64,000 nucleotides of DNA from Astragalus membranaceus (taxonomy: Eukaryota; Streptophyta; Magnoliopsida; Fabales; Fabaceae). Every line of letters begins with the position of its first letter. The first letter of the stretch is position 1. The DNA lies in contig CM076846.1 in the NCBI GenBank assembly GCA_039519185.1, forward strand, positions 149,186,605 through 149,250,604. Reading direction: 5' to 3'. Below, piece after piece: positions 44,981-56,800 of this stretch. Both the position numbers and the translations under genes were made by a program. A model generated the notes under the pieces. The model saw nothing but the letters and a program-made list of their open reading frames with translations, had not been told where the DNA came from and did no database searches.

Positions 44981-45310
44981 CGTACGAAGTGACGTGGATA
45001 AAACTTTCGGTCGGTTATGTCAAGATGGACGGAGGAGGTTCTCTCTTCAATTTCATTTCATCCTTTTATTTAAATAATAACAAAGAAATAGAGGAATCAA
45101 GTGTTTCTTTCACAAAGTGATCGTACAAGGAATTGAATCGGAGATCGGAAAAGACGGTGAAGGGAGAAGGGAAGCCATCTGCAAGTTTGCCACATATTTT
45201 TTAGGCTTAAATATGTTTGAGGCCCCTGCAAATATAGCGTGTTTTGGTTAGTTATGCATACACCTTTGGGAAGTGGATTAAGGCTTGCAGAAATTGAACC
45301 TGTGGAACAA
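44981..45310. other. Second copy of the array-flanking segment, with extra sequence
   Basis: gcaagtttgccacatatttt (45181) and gaagtggattaaggcttgca (45271) match the segment at 42849 and 42949. Between them lies a short unrelated insertion (aggcttaaatatgtttgagg, about 45203). Before it, 44981-45180 is GA/CT-mixed sequence not in the first copy and resembling a 5' leader. No gene is identified. Confidence 0.45.
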
Positions 45311-45746
45311 TGTTATCAGAACCAGACCGGTCATCGAGCCAGTCAAGGCACTGGGTCTTTGGTCGGACCGACGGGTCTTTGGTCGGACCGCATGAGCCGG
45401 ACACACTAAAAATAGACCTAATATGTATAAATTTGTACATAACAAAGCCATCAAAAAATTGTAATATATTTTAATAATCTAGAAAACAAATTCTCAACAC
45501 AAAATTAACAAAATTCTTCAAATTTACTATACAAATTTAAATTCATAAGTCCATAACCACATCATAAGTACCTAATTAAATAAACAACCATGAAATAATA
45601 TGTGGCTTTACACGTCATTAACAGTGGAGCCCACAAATACACGCTAGATGTCAGTAATTTATTAAAATAAAACAAAGAAATGTCTTACATGGGAGTTGAA
45701 CACTTGACATTCGAGTGCCAAACAACAACAACAACCACTACACCAT
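45311..45746. repeat. Repeat remnants left of element C
   Basis: 45308-45400 contains atgttatcagaaccagaccg and two copies of gggtctttggtcggaccg, typical of a degenerate dispersed repeat in legumes. The remainder is AT-rich, ending in the element C target site accat (45742-45746). No gene. Confidence 0.5.
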
Positions 45747-46471
45747 TGTTAGCCTAGAATTTCGACAAGGCTTTTGAGTGGTTAGTTAATAGGGTTTGGC
45801 TCTTCATTAAAGATCATTCATAATGCCTTCGGAAAGAAAAAGTGACATTTAAGTCATCTCAGCATGTTTTCGACAGAAGAAGTCTTCACCAATTCGACAG
45901 GGAAGAGTTTTCGACAGGACAGTGTATTCAGGACTTCGTCAAACAGTTATTGGCAAACAGTTGTGTCGAATTTCAAGACTACGGTTAATACAACGTAGGC
46001 AGTATGTGGCATCGAACGTGGCACGAAGTCCATCACTGGTTATTGAGACGTAGCCACGTGTCCATAGCAGTTTACATTTCAGTCATTATTTTCTGTATAA
46101 ATAGTAGTTTCTACAGAGAAATCAAGGTGGCAAATTATTATACCAAACACACAGTTCTGAAACTCTAACTTCCGAGTCACAGCGAAAACAGAGTAAAAGA
46201 ATTATTGTACAACGTATGTGAATTTGTGCACCATTCTCTTTACATTTAATGCAATTTATTACTTTCAATACAAGTCATTTTACATTTCTGCGTTCCATTT
46301 TACTACTTCTTTTTCTTTGATTTCCATTTTCATGGTGAATTGTCTCCCTTTTAAAATATATTTGTTGACAAACTGCGGTGTTTAAAGGCAATTGCTTTGG
46401 AGATTTCTGGTTTAATCTCACAAACATTTCTAATAAAACCAGTGATTGTTTGCTAAAAACACCAGCGAACA
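45747..46471 (+). repeat. Element C 5' LTR
   Basis: TGTTAGCC...GCGAACA. Four TTCGACA-type boxes lie in the first 170 bp (about 45762, 45870, 45894 and 45913), then an inverted copy near 45963. A TATA-like tgtataaatag lies near 46095. Confidence 0.95.
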
Positions 46472-46474
46472 AAT

Positions 46475-46493
46475 TGGCACGCCCAGTGGGACC
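46475..46493 (+). other. Element C primer-binding site (tRNA not assigned)
   Basis: TGGCACGCCCAGTGGGACC starts three bases after the LTR, as in element B. The tRNA is not confidently identified. Confidence 0.6.
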
Positions 46494-46545
46494 GTTTGCC
46501 TTTAATACATAATTTTTCTATGTTCTTGTATGTGTTTGTATTTGC

Positions 46546-48879
46546 ATGTACTTAAGAAGTGGAAAAATGGTTCGTCCTACTAATAATGCGTCTAGTTCTA
46601 ATCCTGTGATTTCACAAGAACAGGGAACAATAGTAGACTCTGCAAACGTAAATGCAGGGGTGGTTGTGGGAACAATATCCCCATCATCATCAACAACTGT
46701 TCCTTCAGTATCAATGACTAACGTTGGATCAACGCAGTCAAACATGGCATCTATGCCTATGCCTTTGCCGTCACATATGGGACTTCATAGTCCTTATATG
46801 GCAATAGGAAGCGGTTTAAATCCACATTTTCATAATGTAAGTTTTCCTGCATTTCCTTCTGGATCATATGGCATGCCTACTGGAATGCCACATATTTCGT
46901 CCATGTCTCCTGTACATGTTTCTTCTGAAAGTGTAATGGGTCGAAATCCCACAGCATTAACCAATGAATCTTTGTTTGCCTTACGACAACAAGTTGATGA
47001 GAGCAATCATGATATGATTAATATGTTAACCCAACAAATCGGTACGGTTTTTAATCCATTGATTCAAAATACTAATACTAGTTACCAAATGTTAGCCAAT
47101 CAAATGGGTCGAATTGCAGATTTCTTTGGGGCTCCAAATATTAGTAATAGGCAGATGCCTAACACAGTAAATAATGGATTGCCTGTTAATACCCAAAGAA
47201 CAATTCCAGTCGAAGTCCCAGTGAATGTAGGTGAACGTCAGGGAACTGCAAATCATGTTCCTGAAGTTGTTCTGGTAAATCGAAATCAGAACGCTGATGA
47301 AGTTGTTCGACAAGTGCAACAAAATAATGTTGGCGCTCAAGATAATATAGCCACTTTAGTAGAAACTATATTGACACAAAATGGCGTTAATGTAGGCTTA
47401 CATAGGCCAAATTTCATATCACCATTGTGTGAATATGTGTTGCAAACTGAGTTACCAAGGGGTTGGAAAGTTCCTAAATATACTAAGTTTGGTGGTGACA
47501 CAAAAGAGTCTACTGTCGAACATATTGCTCGTTATTTGACTGAGTCTGGGGATATAGCCCAAAATGAGAATTTGAAGATGAAATATTTCCCAAATTCTTT
47601 AACAAAAAATGCTTTTACTTGGTTTACTACATTACCCCCTGGTTCTATTTTCACATGGGGGCAATTAGAAAAAGCATTTCATGCGCAGTTTTACATGGGC
47701 CAATCTAAGATTAGTCTCAAAGAATTGGCCAGTGTTCAGCGCAAAATGCCTGAAACTATTGATGACTATTTGAATAGGTTTAGGCTACTGAAGGCTCGTT
47801 GTTTCACACAAGTGCCTGAACATGAACTCGTCGAAATGGCTGCTGGTGGTCTTGATTATTCAATCAGAAAGAAATTGGACACATCTTATCTAAGAGACAT
47901 GGCCCAATTGGCTGATAGAGTTCGACAAGTTGAAAGGTTAAAAGAGGAGAAATCTAGGTCAACTAGGTTTCCTAAAAAAGAAAAAATTGCATATGTCAAA
48001 GAAGAATTTGACGTCGCATTCGGTGATGTCGAAGAAGAGGAGATAGACGTGGCTGAACTCAAGCCTGGTCCTCCTTATACTTGTAAATTACTAAGGCCTG
48101 CTAATGGGAAAAATCCTGTTGAGCCAAAAAATGACAGATTTGTGCCTAAGACATATACTTTTGATGTTACTAAATGTGATGAAATATTTGATCTATTAGT
48201 AAAAGATGGTCAGATATTGGTACCTAGTGGTTTAAAAGTACCAACTCTTGACCAGAGAAAGAAAAAGGGTTATTGTAAGTTCCATAATTTTTTGGGACAT
48301 AACACTGACCGTTGTGTGCTTTTCAGCGATCTTGTGCAAAAAGCGATCGAAGAAGGTAGATTAAAATTTGAGGATAGAAAGATGAAAGCTCCAATGCAAG
48401 TTGTGGATGACCCTTTACCTAAAGCTGAAGCCATGTATTCAGAGCCATTCGAAGCGAATGTAAACATGGTAGACGCTGAAATGGAAAATTCCCCAAAAAC
48501 TCTCAAATATTCTACCAAACAATTCGAAGGTTTTATTTATGCTGAAGGAGAAAAACAACAGGTAACTGTGAAAGAGTACAATGGAAAGAAGCATGTAGTG
48601 TACCCAAAAGCTGAAGAGGAATTGATAGATTTCCTCAACAGATGTAAGTGGAACAATTCTGAGGTTATGCTATGTCCAAGGTGCAGTGCTGTTTTCGACA
48701 AAGAGGCAGCTAAAGCTGTTGAAGGGTACCAGGATCAGGAACAACGTAAGAGGAAATGGCTTGACAATAGGCCATCCTTTGATTTTGGTAGCACTGAGCT
48801 TCCTGGTTACAAGGCCAATGTTACAACTAAGCCTTCATCTAGCAAGGCTAGTGTTTCGACTAAGCCTTCGACAAGCTAA
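46546..48879 (+). CDS. Element C gag
   Basis: ATG at 46546 (MYLRSGKMVRP). An N-terminal Ser/Met/Gly-rich region, then LFALRQQVDESNHDM and NQMGRIADFFGAP, the gag core (LHRPNFISPLCEYVLQTELP, PNSLTKNAFTWFTTLPPG, QFYMGQSKISLKELASV, RKKLDTSYLRDMAQLADRV), a zinc-knuckle-like YCKFHNFLGHNTDRC, and CPRCSAVFDKEAAKAVEGY. TAA at 48877-48879 ends the frame, but the same frame continues as protease. Element B has a sense codon there. The 777-aa product is nonetheless a plausible complete gag. Confidence 0.92.
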   Translation: MYLRSGKMVRPTNNASSSNPVISQEQGTIVDSANVNAGVVVGTISPSSSTTVPSVSMTNVGSTQSNMASMPMPLPSHMGLHSPYMAIGSGLNPHFHNVSFPAFPSGSYGMPTGMPHISSMSPVHVSSESVMGRNPTALTNESLFALRQQVDESNHDMINMLTQQIGTVFNPLIQNTNTSYQMLANQMGRIADFFGAPNISNRQMPNTVNNGLPVNTQRTIPVEVPVNVGERQGTANHVPEVVLVNRNQNADEVVRQVQQNNVGAQDNIATLVETILTQNGVNVGLHRPNFISPLCEYVLQTELPRGWKVPKYTKFGGDTKESTVEHIARYLTESGDIAQNENLKMKYFPNSLTKNAFTWFTTLPPGSIFTWGQLEKAFHAQFYMGQSKISLKELASVQRKMPETIDDYLNRFRLLKARCFTQVPEHELVEMAAGGLDYSIRKKLDTSYLRDMAQLADRVRQVERLKEEKSRSTRFPKKEKIAYVKEEFDVAFGDVEEEEIDVAELKPGPPYTCKLLRPANGKNPVEPKNDRFVPKTYTFDVTKCDEIFDLLVKDGQILVPSGLKVPTLDQRKKKGYCKFHNFLGHNTDRCVLFSDLVQKAIEEGRLKFEDRKMKAPMQVVDDPLPKAEAMYSEPFEANVNMVDAEMENSPKTLKYSTKQFEGFIYAEGEKQQVTVKEYNGKKHVVYPKAEEELIDFLNRCKWNNSEVMLCPRCSAVFDKEAAKAVEGYQDQEQRKRKWLDNRPSFDFGSTELPGYKANVTTKPSSSKASVSTKPSTS

Positions 48880-50172
48880 AAGCCAGGAAAGAAAGGATCC
48901 ATGAAACTGTTTGGTAAAACCTTCGTTCCACAGACGAATTCCCCTGTTGGAAAATGGGTTCACAACAATGCACCTGCTCAAGTTGTCCATCAAGATGAGT
49001 ATTATTCCAACAAGTATAATTATCGGAATAATTATAAAGGTAAGAATCCTATGACTAAAACCCAGTGGCGTCGTTTTCAGAGAAAACAGAAGAAGAAAGC
49101 TTCTTTAGACGTAAACAAGGTTCCTAGTCACTTTGGAATCAAAGTCCAGTTGGGTGATAAGAAGGTGGCTTCTAAGGTTGAGGCAAGTACCAGTGCTGAT
49201 GTTGCTAAGCCTACAAGTGTGGTAAATAAGGCAAAAGGCAAGGATGTTTCGATGGAAAAACCTAGAAGGCCTGCACTTGAAAGAATCTGTCCTCCATCTT
49301 CGACATTTAAAGGGAAAGAATCTCAGTCCGACTCTGATGAGGACATAGGTTCTGGTTTTGATGATTCTGATGATGACTTCGATGTCGTCTGTAATGTGGT
49401 GTCAATATTGCCACTGGAGTATGATGTCATAACTGTGCCTAACAGTGAGGAAGAAGATTTCACTGAAGATATGGCTTGTCACAAACCCATGTGTTACTAT
49501 GTGATGAATGATGGCTGTGTCGAAGAGCAGATGGCTACTTTCGAGAGGCCAGATACGAGTATGCAGAATCACCTGAAGCCTTTATATATTCAGGTTAAGG
49601 TTAATGGTATTGGCATCAACAAAGTGTTAGTTGATGGAGGTGCTGCTGTGAATCTTATGCCTGAAGTGCTTATGAAGAAGATAGGCATATCCATCACTGA
49701 CCTTAAGCCACACAATATTGTCTTAAGTAATTACGAAGGCAAAACTGGTTATTCTCTTGGAGCCATTGAAGTGGAATTGATTGTTGGAACTATCAAGAGG
49801 ACCACTCTGTTCTTAGTGATTGCTTCCAAAGCAAACTTCAATATGTTACTTGGAAGGGAGTGGATACATGGAGTCGGTGCTGTGCCTTCAACATTACATC
49901 AAAGACTAGTGATGTGGAAGGAAGATGGTCTTGTCGAATACATTGAAGCAGACCAAAGTTATTTTCGTGCTGACGTGAATCACATCACCAAGGAAAATTT
50001 TGAGAAAAGATTGGCGAACATTGCGCCATGTCCATCTTCTAATGAGGCATACATTCCTGCTGATAATGTATTTGCTTCAGTTAATTTGCATCCAAACTAT
50101 GGTTTTGTTTGGGAAAGGCAAATAATAGGAGATGCTACTGCCCAACCTGAGGGGTGGTATTCTGATTCTTAA
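48880..50172 (+). CDS. Element C protease region (in frame with gag, after TAA)
   Basis: Same frame as gag. The first Met after the stop is at 48901 (MKLFGKTFVPQTNSPVGKWV). A basic linker (KTQWRRFQRKQKKK), an acidic segment, then the aspartic protease: FYVMNDGC-like YYVMNDGCVEEQ, active site VDGGAAVNLMP (about 49627-49662), MLLGREWIHGVGAVPSTLHQ. It ends YSDS at 50170-50172. Expression would need read-through of TAA, or the stop is a disabling mutation. Pol lies in the +1 frame and overlaps this end. Confidence 0.88.
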   Translation, partial: KPGKKGSMKLFGKTFVPQTNSPVGKWVHNNAPAQVVHQDEYYSNKYNYRNNYKGKNPMTKTQWRRFQRKQKKKASLDVNKVPSHFGIKVQLGDKKVASKVEASTSADVAKPTSVVNKAKGKDVSMEKPRRPALERICPPSSTFKGKESQSDSDEDIGSGFDDSDDDFDVVCNVVSILPLEYDVITVPNSEEEDFTEDMACHKPMCYYVMNDGCVEEQMATFERPDTSMQNHLKPLYIQVKVNGIGINKVLVDGGAAVNLMPEVLMKKIGISITDLKPHNIVLSNYEGKTGYSLGAIEVELIVGTIKRTTLFLVIASKANFNMLLGREWIHGVGAVPSTLHQRLVMWKEDGLVEYIEADQSYFRADVNHITKENFEKRLANIAPCPSSNEAYIPADNVFASVNLHPNYGFVWERQIIGDATAQPEGWYSDS

Positions 50173-50182
50173 AATGTTTCCT

Positions 50183-53100
50183 ATGTCAGTCCCTAATGCA
50201 TGGAACAAGATTACGGCTTATATGGCCGAAAATAAGTTAAAAGCGGCTATGGAAGCCGAATTAAATCATCAAACAATGGCTGTCGAAGCCAAAGGTTCTG
50301 AGGACGAAAATGGCATTATTATGAATGGAAAGCTTGATTGCATTTATGATAATGAGCCATTAGGGTTTGAAAAGGATCCTAGAGATTCAACAAAGCGAAT
50401 GCAAGCTCAAGATCCATTGGAGGAAGTAGATTTGGGAGATGGCTCAAAGAAGAGGCCAACTTATGTTAGTGCATACTTGGATGTTGCATTAAAAGCCCAA
50501 GTTATAACATTGCTGAGGGAGTTCAAAGATTGCTTTGCTTGGGACTATGACGAAATGCCTGGATTGAGTCGAGACGTTGTGGAATTGCAATTGCCAATTC
50601 GACCAGAGAAGAAGCCAGTGAAGCAGATACCAAGAAGGTTTGCTCCTCAAATATTAACTAAAATTAAAGAGGAGATCGAAAGGTTGTTCAAGAACAAATT
50701 CATCAGAACTTCCAGGTATGTCGAATGGTTAGCTAATATAGTTCCTGTAATTAAAAAAAATGGCACTCTTAGAGTTTGCATAGATTTTAGAGACTTGAAT
50801 AATGCAACTCCCAAAGATGAATACGCAATGCCTGTGGCAGAAATGTTAATAGATTCAGCAGCAGGATTTGAATACCTCAGCATGCTTGATGGTTATTCTG
50901 GGTATAATCAAATCTTTATTGCTGAAGAAGATGTATCGAAAACTGCATTTCGTTGTCCAGGGGCGTTAGGTATTTATGAATGGGTAGTAATGCCATTTGG
51001 TTTAAAAAATGCTGGTGCTACATATCAGGGGGCAATGAATTGTATGTTTCATGATTTTATTGAAAACTTTATGCAAGTATACATAGATGATGTGGTGGTT
51101 AAATCTTCCTCAGAAAATGGTCATTTAGACCATCTTCGACAATCTTTTGAAAGAATGAGGAAATATGGATTGAAAATGAATCCATTAAAATGTGCCTTCT
51201 GTGTGCGTGCAGGAGATTTCTTGGGTTTTGTGGTGCACAAAAAAGGCATTGAAATCAATCAGAATAAGACTAAAGCTATAATTGAAACGAAAGCTCCTTC
51301 AACCAAAAAAGAACTTCAGTCATTGTTGGGAAAAATCAATTTCCTGCGAAGATTCATATCAAATCTAAGTGGAAAAACTCAAGCATTTTCGCCATTGTTG
51401 AGACTGAAGAAAGAAGAAGTTTTCAAATGGGAATCAGTTCATCAAGCAGCCTTTGAAGAAATTAAGTCTTATTTGATGAAACCACCAATTCTAATGCCTA
51501 TTATTAGAAACAAAGTGCTCAAATTGTATATAGCAGCATCTGAAAAAACAATAGGTAGCATGTTAGCTCAAGAGGATGATAATGGTGTCGAAAGAGCCAT
51601 ATATTACCTTAGTAGAGTCTTAATAGATGCTGAAACTAGGTACAGTTCTATAGAAAAGTTGTGCCTTTGCTTGTATTTTTCTTGCACAAAGTTAAAGCAA
51701 TATATAAAGCCAGCTAATGTTTGTGTTTATTCGCATTCTGATATTATTAAGCATATGCTGTCGAAACCAATAATGCATAGTAGAATTGGTAAGTGGGCTT
51801 TAGCTTTGTCTGAATATGACTTAACTTATCAACCTTTAAAATCAATTAAAGGACAAGTGTTTGCTGATTTTTTAGTGGACCACTCTGTTGTCGAAGAAAC
51901 ATTACATTTCGTAGACACATATCCTTGGAGGTTGTATTTTGATGGTTCGAGTCATAAAAAAGGAGTTGGGATTGGTGTTTTAATTATTTCACCAAATAAC
52001 ATTCCAACGAAGTACAAGTGTAAGATTCGAAATCATTGCTCAAATAATGAAGCTGAGTATGAGGCTCTAATTATAGGCCTTGAAATTTTACTTGAGCTGG
52101 GGGCAAGATGTATCGAAATAAAAGGTGATTCAGAATTGGTTATCAAACAAATGACCAAAGAATATAAATGTATTAAAGAGCACCTTATTAAATACTTTAT
52201 TATGGCCAATTCCTTGTTAAAGAGATTTGACTCTGTTCATTTAGAACATTTACCACGAGTTGATAATCAAGTGGCGAATGATTTGGCCCAAATTGCATCA
52301 GGTTATAGAGTTTCAAAACAAAGCCTTGAAGAATTAATCGAAATAAAAGAGAAACTCGTATCTGATGATATTTCTTCATCATTATTGTCAACACCAAAAA
52401 CTGGGGGGGCAACAAATACAGATGAGGAATGTATTGAACAACACCACATTGTTGATGAAGTTGTTTTAGCAGAAGTTTTTGCTATTGACAATATGACCAA
52501 TGATGATTGGCGAAAGCCTATTGTAGAATACTTGCAAAATCCCACAGGAAATACCAATAAAAAGGTAAAGTACAGAGCTTTAAGCTATGTGATAATTGGA
52601 AACGAATTGTTTAAGAAAACTCCTGAAGGAGTATTATTGAAATGTCTTAGAGAAAATGAGGCATATTTAGCAGTTTCTGAAACACACAGTGGAGCTTGTG
52701 GTTCGCACCAAGTAGGCCATAAAATGAAATGGCTATTATTTCGACAAGGAATATATTGGCCATCAATGTTGAAAGATTGTATAGAGTTTGCCAAAGGATG
52801 CCAAGAGTGTCAAAACATGCTGGAATACAACATGTGCCTGCAAATGAATTGCATGCCATAGTGAAACCTTGGCCATTCAGAGGTTGGGCTCTGGATATAA
52901 TTGGAGAAATAAAACCAACATCATCAAAAGGTCATAAGTATATATTAGTAGGAATTGATTATTTTACCAAATGGGTTGAAGCAATACCTTTAACCAATGT
53001 TGATCAAGAAGCAGTAATACGGTTTATCCGAAATCATATTATTTATAGGTATGGAATTCCAGAAACCATAACTACAGATCAGGGTTCTGTTTTCACTGGT

Positions 53101-53775
53101 CGAAAAATGGTGGAATTTGCTTCTGAAATTGGTTTTAAGTTATTAACTTCGACACCATATTATGCACAAGCCAATGGTCAAGTGGAAGCTGCCAATAAGA
53201 TCATTATTAACTTGATTAAAAAGCATGTTGGGCAAAAACCCAGAAATTGGCATAACACTTTGGATCAAGTTTTATGGGCTTGTAGAAATTCACCCAAAGA
53301 ATCTATCAATGCTACTCCATACAGGTTAACCTTTGGACACGATGCAGTATTGCCTGTTGAAATCTGTTTACAATCAACAAGAATTCAAAGACAGTGTGAA
53401 ATTCCTTTTGATCATTATTGGAATATAATGCTTGATGAGTTAGTTGATTTAGACGAAGAAAGGTTGTTAGCTTTGGAAATGCTTATTCGACAGAAGGAAA
53501 GAGTAGCTAAAGCTTATAACAAAAAGGTTAAGTTAAAAACATTTAATTCAGGTGATTTAGTTTGGAAAGTGTTGTTGCCTATGGATAAAAAAGATAGAGT
53601 TTTGGGTAAATGGTCACCTAGTTGGGAAGGTCCACTTTGCATATTGCAATGTTTTTCTAATGGGGCATACGAAGTCGAAGAATTGGGTGACGAAAATAGA
53701 ATCTTCAAAATAAATGGCAAGTATTTAAAACAGTATAAGCCAACATTAAACGAAGTTAGAATCGAGCAAAGATAA
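50183..53775 (+). pseudogene. Element C pol: RT, dual RNase H, integrase; one frameshift
   Basis: The first conserved Met (MSVPNAWNKITAYM) is at 50183, 10 nt after the protease stop. RT: RRFAPQILTKIKEEIERLF, SMLDGYSGYNQIFIA, FRCPGALGIYEW intact, catalytic YIDD at 51080-51091. First RNase H near 51520-51700, second RNase H from PWRLYFDGSSHKKGVGIG (about 51925). Integrase zinc domain (HSGACGSHQVGHKM, GCQECQ) is broken near 52812-52816, where one base is missing relative to element B, shifting frame. The rest of integrase (52817-53775: WALDIIGE, TTDQGS, GQVEAANK, GKWSPSWEGPL) is intact in the new frame and retains D, D and E. Confidence 0.92.
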
Positions 53776-53860
53776 AACCGTAAATTGGTTCAAAATGGTA
53801 ATGTATTCAATCAAAATAATTACATAGCCATTAAAAGAAATTCTACACTATTACAAGTTA

Positions 53861-56800
53861 CTAAAGGCTTTGAAGAGAATGCTTGAGCCTGTAGAGGATC
53901 TTGGTGCCCACAGCAATTGAAGACTCCAGAAAGCTTAACTCTTTGTCCAGTCGAGCAATAGTGGCTTGGTGTTTTTGAGCATCATCAAAATGTTGAAGAG
54001 CCTCAGTAGCTGCCTTTTCAATCTTCGACTTAGGGGTCTCCATCCTTTGTTGCACTAAACTTTTTTGGTGTTTAGCATTTGCCAGTTTTGTTTGGAGAAT
54101 TCTTATCTCTTCATCATAGTGCTGAATTTCTGAATCCCAGTTAGCAAGTTCTTGCTCATTCTCCGTTATTTGAACTTCCAATTCATCAACGGGGGTTTGA
54201 GAAACCTTGAAGGCATTAATTTTTTCTTGATGAAGTACAGCCTCTTGGTTTTTCAACCTGGAAATTTCAGAACGTTTGTTGATGTGAAGTGCAAAAGTTT
54301 CAAAGACTGGCGAAAATTCGATCAGGAAAGCGAAAAGTTTTGCATTAAGCTCTGATTTTAGCAATTTTCGAACGATGTCCTTAATTGCAAAGCTTTCTGA
54401 TGGGTTCTCTCCAATCCTAGTAAAGAGATTGCCTTCCAAGACCTTAGCTTTTAATTGTTGAAGCAATTCTTCAGTAGATTCTTGAGTAACGGAGGTCAAG
54501 GAAGTAGTCGAAGCACTGGAGACCATGGCAGGGGAAGAGGAAGAAAGGCTCAGCAAGTGTTTAAGAGCAGCCAAAGGATTTGTCGTCTTCATCAGCGAAA
54601 ACTCCTGGTCACTCATAGCGCTACTAGTTGATTCCTTGGTAGAAGCTTGTTTTTGAGCCTCAATTTCAGTCGTCTCTTTGCTTGAATCCTTAGCGCCTGC
54701 CACATCTGGTGTTTGTTCGTTAGTTTGCTCAAGTTCCATTTCAACATTCGCGTTAGTAGCAATGTTTGTTCCTTCGACGTCAACAACCATAGGAGAATTT
54801 TGGGTAGTTGGAGTTACTGTGGAGATTTCCACAGGCGTTGATGGTGCAGGCAAAATTTGTTCAGACGAAGGAACATTTGGAGCAGCTACAGATTCGACAA
54901 CAGGAACTTCGACTGATGTGTGAAGTCTCTTAGGGGGAGGTCCGTGAGATTGCTCTTGTGGTTCTTTGATCACAATCCCTTTAGCCCTTGCTTGGGATTC
55001 GGGTTGCATTCGTTTCCTTGACCGGTGAATAAGAGGCATGTTATCATTATCACTATCAGTATCCTGCGAAAGAGAAACATGAGTTTAAAACATAATCAAG
55101 TGTTAAAAGAGTCGAAGAAATTTGAAACAGAAATGAAGATATATTTGTTACCTCAGAACTGGAAGCAAGTAGGTTTTTCCCTATTGCAAGAGGACTTGTT
55201 ACTCCAGGCTTCTTCTGAAAGGAAAAAGAAATAAAGGTGATGAAACATGGTCAAACTTTCTACTTAAAAGGTCTAGTCAATTAACAAAGATATACCTCTA
55301 TTTGGGGTAAGCTGGAAGTGGATTTGATCACAAGTTTCTTCTTTGTTTTGGGTGGTGTTCTTGCTGTTGGCTTGTTTTGCTTTGGTGCTGCTTTAGTGGG
55401 CTTTTTCTGTGAAACAGCAGCTGTTCATAACGCAAAGATTTTATCAGGTAAATGGTTTTAAATTTTAACTAATGAGGAAAAAGGGCCATACCTGGGGATT
55501 TGTTCTTCTCAGCAATTTGAGAGGGAAAAGCTGAATACAAAATTTTCGAAATTTCTGCATCAGTTTTTTCTTTAGAAGCTTTAGTATAGTATCCACCCCA
55601 CCAATCTTGGAATGTCTTCGTACAAGAAAAGCGTGGTTGAAATTTAGCAGGTTCAAAGAGCAAATCTTTGAAACGAAAATTCTTGAAGATTTGGTGATAA
55701 GCTTGCTCTGTCTCTGGAGTGTTGAACTCTCTCCTATGCAAGCAGACCGGAGCTGGTCGAAGTTGGCATAGCCCAAATTTCCTTGAAAAGTAGCTGGGAA
55801 AATACTTGCTAATGCCAAGATTGTTTTTGTTGTTGCTTTGGGAGAGCCTTATCGAAAGAAGAGAGGGCGAAAGATAGGCTTGCCAGATTTGGTTTATCTC
55901 TTCGGCATTTTCTGTTGAGTTAGACGGAAATTCGTTGATGAACCAAGATGGTCCATAAGTGCATTTGACAAAAGGCGCCATAACATCAACGAAAGTAGTG
56001 CACTTGTTGAAGATGTCGAAGTACGTGGAAAACGTCTCTTCATAAGACAAGTTTTTCTCCCTATTCCTTAATTGTGCTAGTCGAACTCCTTCTGTTCTTC
56101 TAGTTGGTAAGGTTGGTCGAATGTCCTTAGGAATAAACAAGTTCAGCATTGATTCAAAAGTGGCTAAGAGCCAAAGTTGCATAAGCCACATAGGACCAGC
56201 AATGAGCAGTTTGTCAGTTGGTTCGCCTTCTTTCAATTCGAGGGCAGCACCATCAAGATGCTGATAGAGATTTCCTAAAACCAATTTCGCTAAATTGATA
56301 TTCTTGGCTTTATGGAGTTGAGTGGCCAAAGAAACGAAAACTTTTGCTACTTGGAGAGAACGGGAGCAAAAGACAAAGCATGACAACCATAGGGTAAGAA
56401 AAGCTATATGTTCTAAATCAGACACTTCAGCATTCTCAGTATCATGATGATCAGCAATATAAGCACTAAAGGTAGGGTTATTAAATGAAAAGCCATAGTC
56501 GTTGGTGGCCAGTTTAGGGTCAAAGGTTTCACCCAGTGGTTTCAGACCAGTAATGGCAGCCACATCCAACAGAGTGGGAGATAACATGCCACACTTCAGA
56601 TGGAGACTATGAGTGGATATATCCCAGAACTGCAATGCTGCTAGAATCATAGTGCTGTCGTATCTGGGTCCATATTTCGACAGTTGGATAATGTCAAAGA
56701 TCCCCTGTTCTTGCCAAATGGCTTCCTTTTGGTTTTGAACCTTGTCAAGCCATGCGATGTAATCACCTTGCTCTACCTTAGGAGCGGATCTAAATACTCT

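Noticed and set aside
53861..55039. The 392-codon minus-strand ORF as an independent gene
   Set aside because: Its upstream 24 nt include an acceptor in phase with preceding exons, and the first Met is not preceded by a promoter. It is better read as the last exon of the PMD gene.
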